Positions 34,001-42,823 of a DNA stretch of 64,000 nucleotides are shown here, in pieces. The DNA is from Labedella phragmitis. GTDB taxonomy: Bacteria; Actinomycetota; Actinomycetes; Actinomycetales; Microbacteriaceae. The stretch is taken from assembly GCF_004078635.1 (NCBI RefSeq), contig NZ_RZNB01000001.1, positions 310,001 through 374,000 of the forward strand. Reading direction: 5' to 3'. Below the pieces are notes generated by a model that was not told the origin of the DNA, ran no database searches, and saw nothing but the letters and a program-made list of their open reading frames with translations. Made by a program: the position numbers and the translations under genes. Each line of letters starts with the position of its first letter. Positions within the stretch are counted from its first letter, which is position 1.

Positions 34001-35202
34001 AGCCTGAGGGCACCGAGACGCACGAGTACGAGATCGTCGCAAGCGACTCGCTCGAGCAGACCTCCGTCAACACCGCCTGTGCGGCGGCCGACCAGCCGGA
34101 GGACTCCGAGGAGCCGGTCCAGGTCAACTGCGACCCGGCGGGCATCGAGATGGTCGGCGACCCGACCCACGAGAAGTCGCTCATCTCTGCCGAGCCCATC
34201 GGTGACGGGCAGTGGGAGGTCATCTTCGGCCTCGACGTGACCAACGAGGACCCGTTCGCCACGACGTACGACCTGGACGACACGCTCCACTTCACGGAGC
34301 AGGCGACGATCACGTCCGCCGTCGTCTCGGTCGCGCCGGATGGCCTGACCCTCGCCGAGCCCGAGTGGGACGGTCAGGACAACGTACGAATCGCATCGGA
34401 CGTGCCCCTGCTCGCGCTCGACGACGCGCTGTACGCGCCTCACCACTACGAGGTCACCGTGATCGCCGACGTGCCCCTCCAGCTGGAGGGCGCCGGTTCA
34501 GGCGAGGACGACCCGACCCGTTGCGGAGAGGACGGCGACACCGCCGACCGCGCGTTCAACAACGTGTCGATGCTGACGGATCCGACCGACACGGTGGAGG
34601 AGGACCAGGCCTGCGCCGAGATCCCGTCCATCTCGATCGAGAAGACGATCTCGGCTGAGCCGACGCAGCTCGGCGGGGACCGTTGGTCGGTGGTGTACGA
34701 CATCGTCGCGACCAACGACGGTGGTGCCGCCGGTGAGTACGCGGTCTACGACAAGCTGCTCTACGGCAGCGGGATCGAGATCGAGTCCGCCGACGTCGTG
34801 ACCGCGCCGGAGGGCGTCACGCCCGAGGATGCCTGGACGGGCCTCGGGGACGACGCGACGTCGGCACCGAATCTGGTCGCATCCGGTGTCACGCTCGAGT
34901 CCGACGCCGCGCACACCTACCAGGTGCGCGTCGTGGTCACGGCGGAGGCCGGGAAGGTCACGCCCAGCGCGGCCACGTGCCCGGAGCCCGGTTCGGGTGG
35001 TCGGGGCGGTCTCGCCAACTCGGCGACGATCGAGCACAACGGAAACACCGCGAGCGACGACGTCTGCCCGACGGTGCCGGGGCTCAGCTCCGCACTCGCC
35101 GTCACGGGACAGAACGTCGACGGAGCAGCGTTCGGCCTCGGCGCGATGCTTCTCCTGCTCGGTGGAATCCTCGTCTACCGCCGCCGCAAGCAGGCCGCGT
35201 AG
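31087..35202 (+). CDS. Large secreted, cell-wall-anchored protein with DUF11-like repeat domains
   Basis: A protein of about 1371 residues. A long basic N-terminus leads to a signal peptide whose hydrophobic core ends SLASPASAA. The extracellular part is acidic, Thr/Asp-rich and built of beta-sandwich modules of the DUF11 / conserved-repeat type, for example KAVDRSVVRPGEPATFTLTY and later KTISAEPTQLGGDRW. The C-terminus is a sorting signal: LAVTG (35095-35109), a hydrophobic stretch, then YRRRKQAA. LAxTG is the motif expected for class E sortase in high-GC actinobacteria. Role is probably surface structure or adhesion. The start (31087 or GTG 31102) is uncertain. Codon use matches the neighbours. 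Confidence 0.85.
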   Translation: MRDDRVSLRVTELTRGGGRDRLPELRRTRRLRSAIAAGTTVLMAAASLSLASPASAATVYEITGGWAENTPTEVAKGDVINAEWRVNVNDDAEAPANEPVENVTFTVTLEHGLFQGIPDLCKTTGVDPVSALSDDKLTLTCNLGPVLQGTAVVVQTPVVADGITGDIINGSAEIDGQTAELTPITIRNTFGMDMLWGTPTATQLPRGDAAHDFDFEWTLFADAGSDQGPDTVSYDLTITTQNNKELFLGVQNNAAPFNQPCGYFAQSNTAVGHPYSHQNPNAYGERQAPFVDECTLTKTGRNTFRMTLTGIDYSQTMVPTQDSAGRPLPADRVALASGSIWLQVRDLTEGTSANLRSTAPVYRSVTGQTSQDLAGNNTSSKVLVLPGTWSHAWSRTTGGTSWDNSYEMAPGAQVVNYTNDTLTQQDLPANTAMGECVTLDTAYVDYRATRVFMYTPGDPVGTPETDIPGQMQWYVGNDPTVTPGSGGYNPDAFRGCGGGAGWVNEEPADLTTVKAVRWAGFTTGDLGNQFLQLRVFAGIEADAPIGQDIWTWGAMIRNGVWNYPARGALPQDQVFTPTPGDRYTGTRNGRDILHVIFAVPSVRKAVDRSVVRPGEPATFTLTYSANGSGAIPDTVDGYRIVDTLPVGMTYVAGSSDPEPTITTDAQRRQVLTWVLNGVPTNTPNVLTYQSVAGDTVEPGQTLTNTVTTTLRGETSRPATAQVTTSSSGYTLLAKTTDQWFIGNPEGTGDGEGSWTVSLRSVDPLPQAYTDTIDVLPYVGDERGTSYTGTYEVTSVDVPAGATVYYTTADPSTINDDPAHESNGAAGDPSGNDIGWSTTPVPNPTAVRVIGGVLDPGTTFSFKVNIATDGAEPGDVWVNRAQTRAEHTGLVMRTSEPLTMGTYYSASLKKYVQDINGEWHDANDAADYPRFRIGDTIKYRIVVENTGQGTIRNLTVSDDKQPELGAFVVEELEPEGTETHEYEIVASDSLEQTSVNTACAAADQPEDSEEPVQVNCDPAGIEMVGDPTHEKSLISAEPIGDGQWEVIFGLDVTNEDPFATTYDLDDTLHFTEQATITSAVVSVAPDGLTLAEPEWDGQDNVRIASDVPLLALDDALYAPHHYEVTVIADVPLQLEGAGSGEDDPTRCGEDGDTADRAFNNVSMLTDPTDTVEEDQACAEIPSISIEKTISAEPTQLGGDRWSVVYDIVATNDGGAAGEYAVYDKLLYGSGIEIESADVVTAPEGVTPEDAWTGLGDDATSAPNLVASGVTLESDAAHTYQVRVVVTAEAGKVTPSAATCPEPGSGGRGGLANSATIEHNGNTASDDVCPTVPGLSSALAVTGQNVDGAAFGLGAMLLLLGGILVYRRRKQAA

Positions 35203-35211
35203 CTGAGTGAG

Positions 35212-35249
35212 AAGCGGCCCGTTCGTGTTGTGACACGAACGGGCCGCTT
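35212..35249 (+). terminator. Strong intrinsic terminator
   Basis: Perfect 17-bp stem (35212-35228 with 35233-35249), 4-base loop TGTG, followed by TTTCTT-like sequence. It ends the surface protein transcript ahead of glyS and is the clearest terminator in the window. Confidence 0.9.
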
Positions 35250-35381
35250 TCTTGCGCGCGCGGAGCGATCTCAGCCCGCTGACTCCTCAAGCCGACGACC
35301 GGCTCCGTCTAAACTGGGAGGCAAGACTGCCCGGCGATCCGGCCGCGGCACGACCACATCCGAAACCCCAGGAGTTCTCCC

Positions 35382-36767
35382 GTGGCCTCAGCCAGCCGCC
35401 TCGATTCGGTCATCGCCCTCGCCCGCCACCGCGGGTTCGTCTTCCAGGCGGGAGAGATCTACGGAGGTTCGCGCTCGGCGTGGGACTACGGGCCCCTCGG
35501 TGTGGAGCTCAAGGAGAACATCAAGAAGCAGTGGTGGAAGTACATGGTCACGCGCCGCGACGACGTCGTGGGCCTCGACTCCTCCGTGATCCTGCCCCGC
35601 CAGGTGTGGGTGGCCTCCGGCCACGTCGGCGTCTTCACCGATCCGCTCGTCGAGTGCCTCCACTGCCACAAGCGTTTCCGTGAGGACCACCTCATCGAGG
35701 CCTTCGAGGAGAAGAAGGGTCGTTCGCCCGAGAACGGCATGCTCGACATCGTCTGCCCCAACTGCGGCACGCGCGGCGAGTGGACGCCTCCGCGCGACTT
35801 CAACATGATGCTGAAGACCTACCTCGGCCCCGTGGAGGACGAGTCGGGCCTCCACTACCTCCGCCCGGAGACGGCTCAGGGCATCTTCGTGAACTTCGCG
35901 AACGTGCTGCAGTCGGCGCGCGTGAAGCCGCCGTTCGGCGTCGGTCAGATCGGCAAGTCGTTCCGCAACGAGATCACGCCCGGGAACTTCATCTTCCGCA
36001 CGCGCGAGTTCGAGCAGATGGAACTCGAGTTCTTCGTCGAGCCCGGAACGGACGAGGAGTGGCACCAGCACTGGATCGACTACCGGATGAACTGGTACAC
36101 CGATCTCGGCATCGACCCGGAGAACCTGCGGCTCTTCGAACACCCGCAGGAGAAGCTCTCGCACTACTCGAAGCGCACCGTCGACATCGAGTACAAGTTC
36201 GGCTTCACGGGCAGTGAGTGGGGCGAGCTCGAGGGCGTCGCGAACCGCACGGACTTCGACCTCTCGACCCACGCGAAGCACTCCGGCAAGGACCTCTCGT
36301 ACTTCGACCAGACGAAGAACGAGCGCTGGGTGCCGTACGTCATCGAGCCGGCGGCGGGACTCACGCGCTCCCTCATGGCGTTCCTCGTCGACGCGTACGT
36401 CGAGGAGGAGGTGCCGAACGCCAAGGGCGGCACCGACAAGCGCACGGTCCTGAAGCTCGACCCGCGTCTCGCGCCCGTGAAGGTCGCCGTCCTGCCGCTC
36501 AGCCGCAACGAGGCGTTGTCGCCGCTCGCGCGTGAGGTCGCCGCGACGCTCCGCGACCAGTGGAACGTCGACTTCGACGATTCCGGTGCGATCGGTCGTC
36601 GTTACCGCCGCCAGGACGAGATCGGCACGCCCTACTGCGTGACGGTCGACTTCGATTCGCTCGAGGACAACGCCGTCACGGTGCGCGACCGCGACACGAT
36701 GGCGCAGGAGCGCGTCTCCATCGACACCCTCTTCGGATACCTCGCCGAGCGCCTTCGGGGCGCCTGA
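35382..36767 (+). CDS. glyS: Glycyl-tRNA synthetase, class II alpha2 type
   Basis: A 461-residue class II synthetase charging tRNA-Gly. Hallmarks are the N-terminal [12 protein letters not shown] and SAWDYGPLG, the [12 protein letters not shown] motif, [21 protein letters not shown] (motif 2), and [10 protein letters not shown] (motif 3), followed by an anticodon-binding domain with VKVAVLPL. The insert with C..C pairs (ECLHCHKRF and CPNCGTRG) looks like a zinc-binding module. The GTG at 35382 follows CAGGAG. It is flanked by a strong terminator upstream and an inverted repeat downstream, so it is probably monocistronic. Confidence 0.97.
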   Translation: MASASRLDSVIALARHRGFVFQAGEIYGGSRSAWDYGPLGVELKENIKKQWWKYMVTRRDDVVGLDSSVILPRQVWVASGHVGVFTDPLVECLHCHKRFREDHLIEAFEEKKGRSPENGMLDIVCPNCGTRGEWTPPRDFNMMLKTYLGPVEDESGLHYLRPETAQGIFVNFANVLQSARVKPPFGVGQIGKSFRNEITPGNFIFRTREFEQMELEFFVEPGTDEEWHQHWIDYRMNWYTDLGIDPENLRLFEHPQEKLSHYSKRTVDIEYKFGFTGSEWGELEGVANRTDFDLSTHAKHSGKDLSYFDQTKNERWVPYVIEPAAGLTRSLMAFLVDAYVEEEVPNAKGGTDKRTVLKLDPRLAPVKVAVLPLSRNEALSPLAREVAATLRDQWNVDFDDSGAIGRRYRRQDEIGTPYCVTVDFDSLEDNAVTVRDRDTMAQERVSIDTLFGYLAERLRGA

Positions 36768-36773
36768 CCTCCT

Positions 36774-36827
36774 ACATTAATTTGGCGATGGTGCGCGTAG
36801 CTGCGTGCACCATCGCCAAATCAATGT
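36774..36827. repeat. Long imperfect inverted repeat downstream of glyS
   Basis: Arms of 21 bases (36774-36794 and 36807-36827) pair with a single A/C mismatch around a 12-base loop. The inner 15 bp are perfect, centred on TTGGCGATGGTGC and its complement, and the outer ends are A/T-rich. It could be the glyS terminator, though there is no T tract and the length is unusual. Confidence 0.6.
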
Positions 36828-36925
36828 GCACACACATGGGGACTACCACCCATTCGGGCGCGTTGACAGCTATTCCCAGGAACTGCCACGCTTGTCCGGA
36901 ATCCCCCATCTAAGGAGAGACACCC

Positions 36926-37258
36926 ATGTCCGACCCCAACGCGTCGAACCCCCCGTCCTACCAGCCCGCTCAGCCCTACCAGGGTGGCGCTGCCCAGGGC
37001 TACGGCCAGCCCCCGCAGTCGCAGAAGACCAACCTTCTCGCGATCCTGTCGCTCGTCGGTGCCTTCGTCTTCTCCCTCGCCGGTCTGATCCTCGGCATCA
37101 TCGCGCTCAAGCAGATCAAGCAGACGGGAGAGCAGGGCCGCGGACTCGCCCTCGCCGGCATCATCATCAGCTCGATCGCGATCGTGCTGGGCATCATCTG
37201 GGCCATCGTCGTCATCGCGGCGATCGGAACCGCCGGGATGACCTACGACTCGATGTGA
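36926..37258 (+). CDS. DUF4190 domain membrane protein
   Basis: A 110-residue protein with a Pro/Gln/Gly-rich cytoplasmic N-terminus (PPSYQPAQPYQGG) and two predicted membrane helices around residues 38-58 and 72-98 joined by the short loop IALKQIKQTGEQGRG. This is the layout of DUF4190 proteins, widespread in actinobacteria and of unknown function. AAGGAGAG precedes the ATG. It has its own terminator and is not in an operon. Confidence 0.85.
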   Translation: MSDPNASNPPSYQPAQPYQGGAAQGYGQPPQSQKTNLLAILSLVGAFVFSLAGLILGIIALKQIKQTGEQGRGLALAGIIISSIAIVLGIIWAIVVIAAIGTAGMTYDSM

Positions 37259-37276
37259 TCGTTCCTCCCGGAACAC

Positions 37277-37315
37277 CGGAAGCGCCCCCTGCGTCAGACG
37301 CAGGGGGCGCTTCCG
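37277..37315. terminator. Stem-loop terminator between convergent DUF4190 gene and hemA
   Basis: Perfect 18-bp stem (37277-37294 with 37298-37315) with a 3-base loop. It lies between the DUF4190 stop (37258) and the hemA stop (37328). Confidence 0.88.
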
Positions 37316-37327
37316 CGTCTGTGCGCG

Positions 37328-38803
37328 TCAGGCGGGGCGGACGTCCTGCTCGTCGTCCCCGTGGGCGTCCGACGAGAGGCTCGCATCGATGCCGAACAGG
37401 GCGTCGAGCGCGTCGACGTACCGCTCGTGGTCGCCGGCGTGGGCCGCGTCCCGCGCACGCACCATCGGGGTGTGGAGGAGGACGCCCGCGAGGTGCCGCA
37501 GCGCCTGTTCCGTGCGGCCGTCCTCGTCGCCGCGCGAGCGGGCGCGGTCGATCTCGGCGTCGAGGATCCCGAAGACGTGCTTCCGTAGGGCGACGACCGC
37601 CGGTGTGAGCGTGATCTCATCGGACACCGTGGTGTACTTCTCGGCGGCACGGCTCACCATGCGGCGCGCAACGTCGGTGGCCTGCAGTTCCTCGAGCGGA
37701 GCGTGGATGCGGATGGTCTCGAGGTCGAGCAGCTCGACCCCGTGCACCGAGGCGACGGAGGGGTCGACGTTGCGGGGGAGACCGAGGTCGATGACGAGCT
37801 GCCGCGCGGTGTGCGCGGAGCACGCGGCATCCTCCGTGTGGGTCTCCGCTGCGACGGGTGCCGGGTCGTCGTCGAGGACGACCTCCGCGACCGTCGAGTC
37901 GGTCGACGGGTCGACGACTGTGACGGACGCGGTGACCGGATGGAGCGGCGCGGCGATGTCACCGTGTGCCGCAGCGCCCCCGTGCTCGGCGCCGATCTCA
38001 CGGCGGCCCTGCTCGAGGATCGTGGCGTCGAGGACGGAGCCGGACGCCGTGGTGCACGTGACGACGAGGTCGGCGAGAGCGGCCTCCCGAGCGAAATCGG
38101 CGGCTTCGACGAGACGGATGCCGTGACGGGCGGCGAAGCGCTCGCCACGACCGGACGGCGAATAGACGCCCACGTCGGTCGCGCCCCGGTCGGCGATCGC
38201 CGCGAGGCTCGCGCCCGCATACGCGCCGGTGCCCACGAGGAGGACGCGCACGCCGCTCCAGTCCTCGACACGCGACTCGGCGAGATCGAGAGCGAGGCGC
38301 ACGAGCGAACGACCGGCTCGACCGATCGGCGTGCTGTTCTTGACCCCGCGCGACGTCTGCGACGCGCGCTGGAACGCCCGCTCGAGATCGGAGGAGGTGG
38401 TCCCGGCCGCGCGAGCGCGTTCGAGAGCTCGGCGCACCTGACCGGCGATCTCTCCCTCCCCGACGACGACGGACTCGAGACCGGACGCGACGGCGAAGAG
38501 GTGCTCGGCGGCTCCGCGGCCCACGTGCATGTCGAGCGTGCCCGTGAGTTCGTCGCTCTCGAGGTCGGTCGAGCGGCGGATCGCGTCGACCGTGGCCTCG
38601 AGGGCCTTCTGCTCGAAACCGGAGGCGGGCTCGTCGACGTCGATGTAGGCCTCGAAGCGGTTGCAGGTCGCGACGACGACGGCGCCGGCGAGGCTCTCGT
38701 CGTGGCTCGTGATGCGCTGCGCGATGGTGCCCGGGTCGACGGCGAGCCTCTCGAGGAGGTCGAAGCTGGCGTTCTTGTGATTCGCCGTCAGACAGATCAG
38801 CAC
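37328..38803 (-). CDS. hemA: Glutamyl-tRNA reductase
   Basis: First committed enzyme of C5-pathway haem synthesis; reduces glutamyl-tRNA to glutamate-1-semialdehyde with NADPH. Motifs: TANHKNA near the N-terminus, catalytic C47 in VATCNRFEAY, VVGEGEIAGQVRRA, the nucleotide-binding GTGAYAG at 191-197, and LVIDLGLPRNVDP at about 336-348. Between TILEQ (about 265) and that motif there is an extra acidic, low-complexity stretch of roughly 60 residues not found in typical enzymes. The GTG start is directly preceded by a leaderless-type promoter. It is divergent from hemE. Confidence 0.95.
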   Translation of the reverse strand: MLICLTANHKNASFDLLERLAVDPGTIAQRITSHDESLAGAVVVATCNRFEAYIDVDEPASGFEQKALEATVDAIRRSTDLESDELTGTLDMHVGRGAAEHLFAVASGLESVVVGEGEIAGQVRRALERARAAGTTSSDLERAFQRASQTSRGVKNSTPIGRAGRSLVRLALDLAESRVEDWSGVRVLLVGTGAYAGASLAAIADRGATDVGVYSPSGRGERFAARHGIRLVEAADFAREAALADLVVTCTTASGSVLDATILEQGRREIGAEHGGAAAHGDIAAPLHPVTASVTVVDPSTDSTVAEVVLDDDPAPVAAETHTEDAACSAHTARQLVIDLGLPRNVDPSVASVHGVELLDLETIRIHAPLEELQATDVARRMVSRAAEKYTTVSDEITLTPAVVALRKHVFGILDAEIDRARSRGDEDGRTEQALRHLAGVLLHTPMVRARDAAHAGDHERYVDALDALFGIDASLSSDAHGDDEQDVRPA

Positions 38804-38815
38804 CCGACCATTCTA
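38804..38815 (-). promoter_or_regulatory. Leaderless-type -10 element before hemA
   Basis: Read on the minus strand, TAGAAT (38815-38810) is followed by six bases and GTG at 38803. No Shine-Dalgarno sequence is present. Confidence 0.6.
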
Positions 38816-38898
38816 CGCGGCGTCGAAAGGGTGCGGTGCCCCCCTTCTCTCCGCCGTCCCGGGTTCGACGCCGAGCGTCGGGATGGGAGGATGGAGAC

Positions 38899-40032
38899 GT
38901 GAAGCTCGACCAGAACCACCCCCTCGTCTCCGGCGGCACGAGTACGTCGCGGCTCGTCCGCGCCTACCGCGGCGAACGCCCCGATGCGACTCCCGTGTGG
39001 TTCATGCGTCAGGCCGGCCGCTCGCTGCCCGAGTACCGGGAGCTCCGCGTGGGCACCCGCATGCTCGATGCGTGCTTGACGCCATCGCTCGCGAGCGAGA
39101 TCACGCTGCAGCCGGTCCGGCGGCACCACGTCGACGCGGCCATCTTCTTCTCCGACATCGTCGTGCCGCTCAAGCTCGCGGGGGTCGACGTCGAGATCGT
39201 TCCCGGCAAGGGGCCGGTGCTCGGGAAGGCCGTGCGAACCGCGGCCGACGTCGACGAGCTCGTCGCCCTCGATCCAGCCGTGCTCGACGACGCGCTCGAA
39301 CCCGTGCGGGAGGCCGTGCGCCTCACGGTCGCCGAACTCACGACCGAGCACGACGGCACCCCGCTCATCGGATTCGCCGGAGCGCCCTTCACGCTCGCCG
39401 CGTACCTCGTGGAGGGCGGGCCGTCGAAGGACCACATCCACGCCCGCACGCTCATGCACGCCGACCCGGAGGCCTGGGCGAAGCTCATGGCGTGGACGGC
39501 CGACATCACGGGCCGGTTCCTCGAGGCGCAGGTCGTCTCGGGCGCCTCGGCGGCGCAACTCTTCGACTCGTGGGCCGGTGCCTTGTCGCTGTCCGACTAC
39601 TCGCGCTTCGTGGCGCCGGCGTCGACCGCTGCGCTCGAGCGGGTGCGTTCGATGCACGTCGAGCCGCTCGACGGCGGTGCGGCGCAATCCGTCCCGCTCG
39701 TACACTTCGGCGTCGGGACCGGCGAGCTCTTGAAAGCCATGCACGACATCGGTGCGGACGTCGTGGGCGTCGACTACCGGATCCCACTCGACGAGGCCAA
39801 CCGCCGCCTCGGTGGCATCGTGCCCCTTCAGGGCAACGCCGATCCCGCACTCCTGTCCGCTCCGTGGCCGGTCCTCGAGGCCCACATCGTCGACGTGCTC
39901 GACCGCGGTGCGTCGGCCCCTTCCCACGTCTTCAACCTCGGTCACGGCGTTCCGCCCGAGACGGACCCCGACGTCCTCTCGCGCGTCGTCGAGTTCGTGC
40001 ACGGGTACGACCTGACGCGTCAGGGCGCATGA
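38899..40032 (+). CDS. hemE: Uroporphyrinogen III decarboxylase
   Basis: A 377-residue enzyme that removes four carboxyl groups from uroporphyrinogen III to give coproporphyrinogen III. The active-site motif PVWFMRQAGRSLPEYR, DAAIFFSDIVVPL, GFAGAPFTLAAYLVEGG, and the C-terminal FNLGHGVPPETDP are all typical. The GTG at 38899 is the only well-placed in-frame start, with GGAGGATGGAG before it. Its stop shares ATGA with hemY, so these are coupled. Confidence 0.96.
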   Translation: MKLDQNHPLVSGGTSTSRLVRAYRGERPDATPVWFMRQAGRSLPEYRELRVGTRMLDACLTPSLASEITLQPVRRHHVDAAIFFSDIVVPLKLAGVDVEIVPGKGPVLGKAVRTAADVDELVALDPAVLDDALEPVREAVRLTVAELTTEHDGTPLIGFAGAPFTLAAYLVEGGPSKDHIHARTLMHADPEAWAKLMAWTADITGRFLEAQVVSGASAAQLFDSWAGALSLSDYSRFVAPASTAALERVRSMHVEPLDGGAAQSVPLVHFGVGTGELLKAMHDIGADVVGVDYRIPLDEANRRLGGIVPLQGNADPALLSAPWPVLEAHIVDVLDRGASAPSHVFNLGHGVPPETDPDVLSRVVEFVHGYDLTRQGA

Positions 40033-41564
40033 CCGGGGTCGACGCGAGCGCTCCCGGCGGCGACCGTTTCGAGCCGCAGCACGTCGTCGTTATCGGCGGC
40101 GGCATGGCGGGGCTCGTGGCCGCGCTCGATTGCGCGCGCGTCGGCATCCGCGTGACGGTGCTCGAGGCGTCCGACCACCTCGGGGGTGCCCTGCGCGCCG
40201 AGGAGATCGGCGGGCTGACGGTGGAGGTCGGGGCCGAGAGCTTCGCGACGCGAGGTGGAACGGTCCGGGCGCTCGCCGAGAGCGTCGGGCTCGGCGACCG
40301 CATCGTGACGCCGAACCCGGAGGGCGCCTGGGTCGCGGCCGGGAAAGGGCGGATGGCTTCGCTCCCGAAGGCCGGCATCCTCGGGATCCCCTCCAGTCCC
40401 CTCGCGGACGATGTGCGCGCCGTGATCGGCTGGGGCGGAGCGCTGCGCGCGTACCTCGATCGCGTCATGCCCGTCCTCACCGTGGGCACCGAGCACGACC
40501 TCGGTGGTCTCGTGACGCGCCGGATGGGTCGCGCGGTGCGGGACAACCTCGTCGCCCCGGTCACGATGGGGGTCTACTCGTCCGATCCCGAGGCGCTCGA
40601 CGTCACGTTCGCCGCTCCCGGGCTCAACCGCGCCCTGACGAAGGCCGGTTCGCTCTCCGGGGCTGTCGCCACGATGCGCGCGGCTTCGCGTGCCGGTTCG
40701 AACGTCGAGGGCATCGTCGGCGGCATGTCGGTCCTCGTCGAGGCGATCGTGCGTGAACTCGAGCACCCCTGGGGCGTCGAGATCCACCGCAACACCCCGG
40801 TGTCTGCGCTCGAGCGCGACGGCGACGGATGGCTCGTCACGGTGACCGACACCCCGGGCCCTGACTCCGATGGGAGTGGGACCGGTGAAACGGACAGCGC
40901 GATCCGTGCGGATCACGTCATCGTCGCGATACCGGAGGCGCCGGCCCTCGGGCTGCTCTCCCGGCTCGACCCCTCCCTCTCCGACGTCACTCCCATCGAC
41001 CCGCCGCGCGTCGATCTCGTGACGCTCGTCCTCGACGATTCCCGGCTCGACGCGCACCCCCGCGGCACCGGCATGCTCGTGGCGCCCACCGCCGGGCTCA
41101 CCGCGAAGGCCATGACGCACGCGACGGCGAAGTGGTCGTGGCTCGCGGAGAACGCGCGAGCGCTCGCCCCGCACCGCCACGTCCTCCGGGTGTCCTTCGG
41201 CAAGGCGGGTGAGAACACCGTCGGCGAGCTGGGGGACGACGAGCTCGTCGCGCTCGCGGTCCGCGATCTCTCCACGATGCTCGGCGTCGAACTCGACCCA
41301 GCATCGATCGTGGCCGCCAAGCGCACGACATGGGCCGGCTCCCTCCCCGGCGCGGTCACGGGTCAACGGGCCCGATCGGAGTCCGTGCGCGAGCGCATCC
41401 TCGCGATCGACGGGCTCGACGTCACGGGCGGTTGGCTCGCGGGCACGGGTCTCGCCGCCGTGGTTCCCGACGCGCTCGCTTCGGCCGGTCGCGTGCGACA
41501 CCGCGTCGCCCAGCGCGTCCTCGGCGAGATGGCACCGGACGCCGCAGCGCCGTCTGCGGACTGA
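40029..41564 (+). CDS. hemY: Coproporphyrinogen III oxidase (HemY/CgoX type)
   Basis: A 511-residue FAD enzyme of the HemY family, with the dinucleotide-binding VVVIGGGMAGLVAAL at the N-terminus, GGALRAEEIGGLTVEVGAES, the GLVTRRMGRAVRDNLV segment, and a C-terminal FAD motif GLDVTGGWLAGTGLAAV. In actinobacteria such enzymes act in the coproporphyrin-dependent pathway, oxidising coproporphyrinogen III to coproporphyrin III; the presence of HemQ and a HemH downstream supports that reading. Translationally coupled to hemE (ATGA overlap). In many relatives hemQ follows directly; here 7 kb intervene. Confidence 0.92.
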   Translation: MTGVDASAPGGDRFEPQHVVVIGGGMAGLVAALDCARVGIRVTVLEASDHLGGALRAEEIGGLTVEVGAESFATRGGTVRALAESVGLGDRIVTPNPEGAWVAAGKGRMASLPKAGILGIPSSPLADDVRAVIGWGGALRAYLDRVMPVLTVGTEHDLGGLVTRRMGRAVRDNLVAPVTMGVYSSDPEALDVTFAAPGLNRALTKAGSLSGAVATMRAASRAGSNVEGIVGGMSVLVEAIVRELEHPWGVEIHRNTPVSALERDGDGWLVTVTDTPGPDSDGSGTGETDSAIRADHVIVAIPEAPALGLLSRLDPSLSDVTPIDPPRVDLVTLVLDDSRLDAHPRGTGMLVAPTAGLTAKAMTHATAKWSWLAENARALAPHRHVLRVSFGKAGENTVGELGDDELVALAVRDLSTMLGVELDPASIVAAKRTTWAGSLPGAVTGQRARSESVRERILAIDGLDVTGGWLAGTGLAAVVPDALASAGRVRHRVAQRVLGEMAPDAAAPSAD

Positions 41565-41593
41565 CGCGTCTCCCGACAGAACGGAAGGGTCGA

Positions 41594-42289
41594 GTGTTCG
41601 GATCGAAGCGGAGGAAGAGATACCGCGAGCTGGTGGAGAAGAGGAGCCAGCAGGAGCGTGATGACCTCGCGCGGAAGCAGCGGCAGGAGCGACGCGATCG
41701 GTTCGTGGCATGGGTGGGGGCGGTGGGTGCCCTGATCGCGGTGGTCGGTGTCGTTGTGACGGGAAATCAGAACCGGATCCTCACCGAGCAACTCGAGGCG
41801 CAGCGTGAGGCGCACCGTGTCGACGGTGCAGTGCTCGTCGGCGTCGCGGAGGTCGTCCTCGACTATCCCACCGCAAACCTCTGGGAAGTGGACGGTAAGG
41901 GGATCGAGCGCACGTTCGGCGCGGGCGAGCACGCCGACGGGTCGATGCAGATCCGTGTCGAGGTGACGAATGCCGGCCGGTCCGCGGGATCGGTGACGAC
42001 GGCGGCGGTCCAATTCCACGACGGCTGGTTGCCGGCCGAGAGTCTGTTCTGCGGACGAATTCCGGATGGGGAGGAACTCGTCGATTGCGACCTCCCGCTG
42101 ATCGTCGGAGAGGCCGAGACGAAGGTTTTCACCTTCCGGTTGCCGACGGCTCCAGCATGTGTCGAGACACCGCCGGCCGACTCTCCGCTCACCGTTTCGT
42201 TCGAGACGGCAGCCGGCGATCGGTTCGTCATGCGCACCGGTCTGACGGCCACCCTCGAGCTCCCCTGCCCGGTACCGGGAGGGGATTGA
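41594..42289 (+). CDS. Hypothetical single-pass membrane protein
   Basis: A 231-residue protein not recognised as a named family. A strongly charged N-terminus of about 36 residues (rich in Lys, Arg, Glu and Gln, probably helical) leads to one membrane helix (WVGAVGALIAVVGVVVTG), then a short coiled-coil segment (ILTEQLEAQREAH) and a predicted beta-rich outer domain containing three cysteines. GGAAGG precedes the GTG start. It lies 29 bases after hemY and may be co-transcribed. Confidence 0.65.
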   Translation: MFGSKRRKRYRELVEKRSQQERDDLARKQRQERRDRFVAWVGAVGALIAVVGVVVTGNQNRILTEQLEAQREAHRVDGAVLVGVAEVVLDYPTANLWEVDGKGIERTFGAGEHADGSMQIRVEVTNAGRSAGSVTTAAVQFHDGWLPAESLFCGRIPDGEELVDCDLPLIVGEAETKVFTFRLPTAPACVETPPADSPLTVSFETAAGDRFVMRTGLTATLELPCPVPGGD

Positions 42290-42480
42290 ACCCGATCGAT
42301 CCGCACGACCTGACCGCGCCGGATGCCTGACGCGTCGCCTACCGCATTCCACGAGCGGAATGCAGGGGTGGGCGCGCGGACGCCGATGCGGATACGCTGG
42401 AACCCTGGCCCCGGCGCGTCCGCTTCTGCGTGACGTCCGCCGTGGGGCCAGTCGATGGACGCCGATCGGACGGAGACGCT

Positions 42481-42813
42481 ATGAAGGGCAAGATCCTCCT
42501 CGTGACGGGGCTGGCAACGGGGTACGTCCTCGGTGCCCGTGCTGGACGCGGACGCTACGAGCAGATCAAGGCCAACTGGCTGAAGCTGTACGAGACCGAG
42601 CCGGTGCAGAAGCAGGTGCGCACGGTCCAGGGCTTCGCGAAGGCCCGCGTGAGCGCGGTTCCGACCACGCTGTTCTCGGGAGCGAAGACGATCGTGAAGA
42701 TCGTCTCGAGCAGCCGCACACCCGGTCAGAAGCTCGACGACACGATCGGTGAGGTCGGCGACGTGAAGGACGAGCTCGGCGGCATCGCCGACGGTTCGTC
42801 GTCATCCCGCTGA
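42481..42813 (+). CDS. YtxH-like small membrane-associated protein
   Basis: A 110-residue protein with one N-terminal hydrophobic segment containing KILLVTGLATGYVLGARAG, then an amphipathic, Lys/Val-rich region. This resembles YtxH/DUF-type general-stress proteins of actinobacteria, though the match is by layout only. GGAGACGCT precedes the ATG. It is the first gene of a tight group with the holin-like and DUF3618 genes, suggesting joint expression under envelope stress. Confidence 0.65.
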   Translation: MKGKILLVTGLATGYVLGARAGRGRYEQIKANWLKLYETEPVQKQVRTVQGFAKARVSAVPTTLFSGAKTIVKIVSSSRTPGQKLDDTIGEVGDVKDELGGIADGSSSSR

Positions 42814-42823
42814 GCCGCCGATC

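Noticed and set aside
31159-34446. A 1095-codon minus-strand open frame opposite the first surface protein
   Set aside because: Antisense shadow; the plus strand has a signal peptide, repeat domains and a sorting signal.
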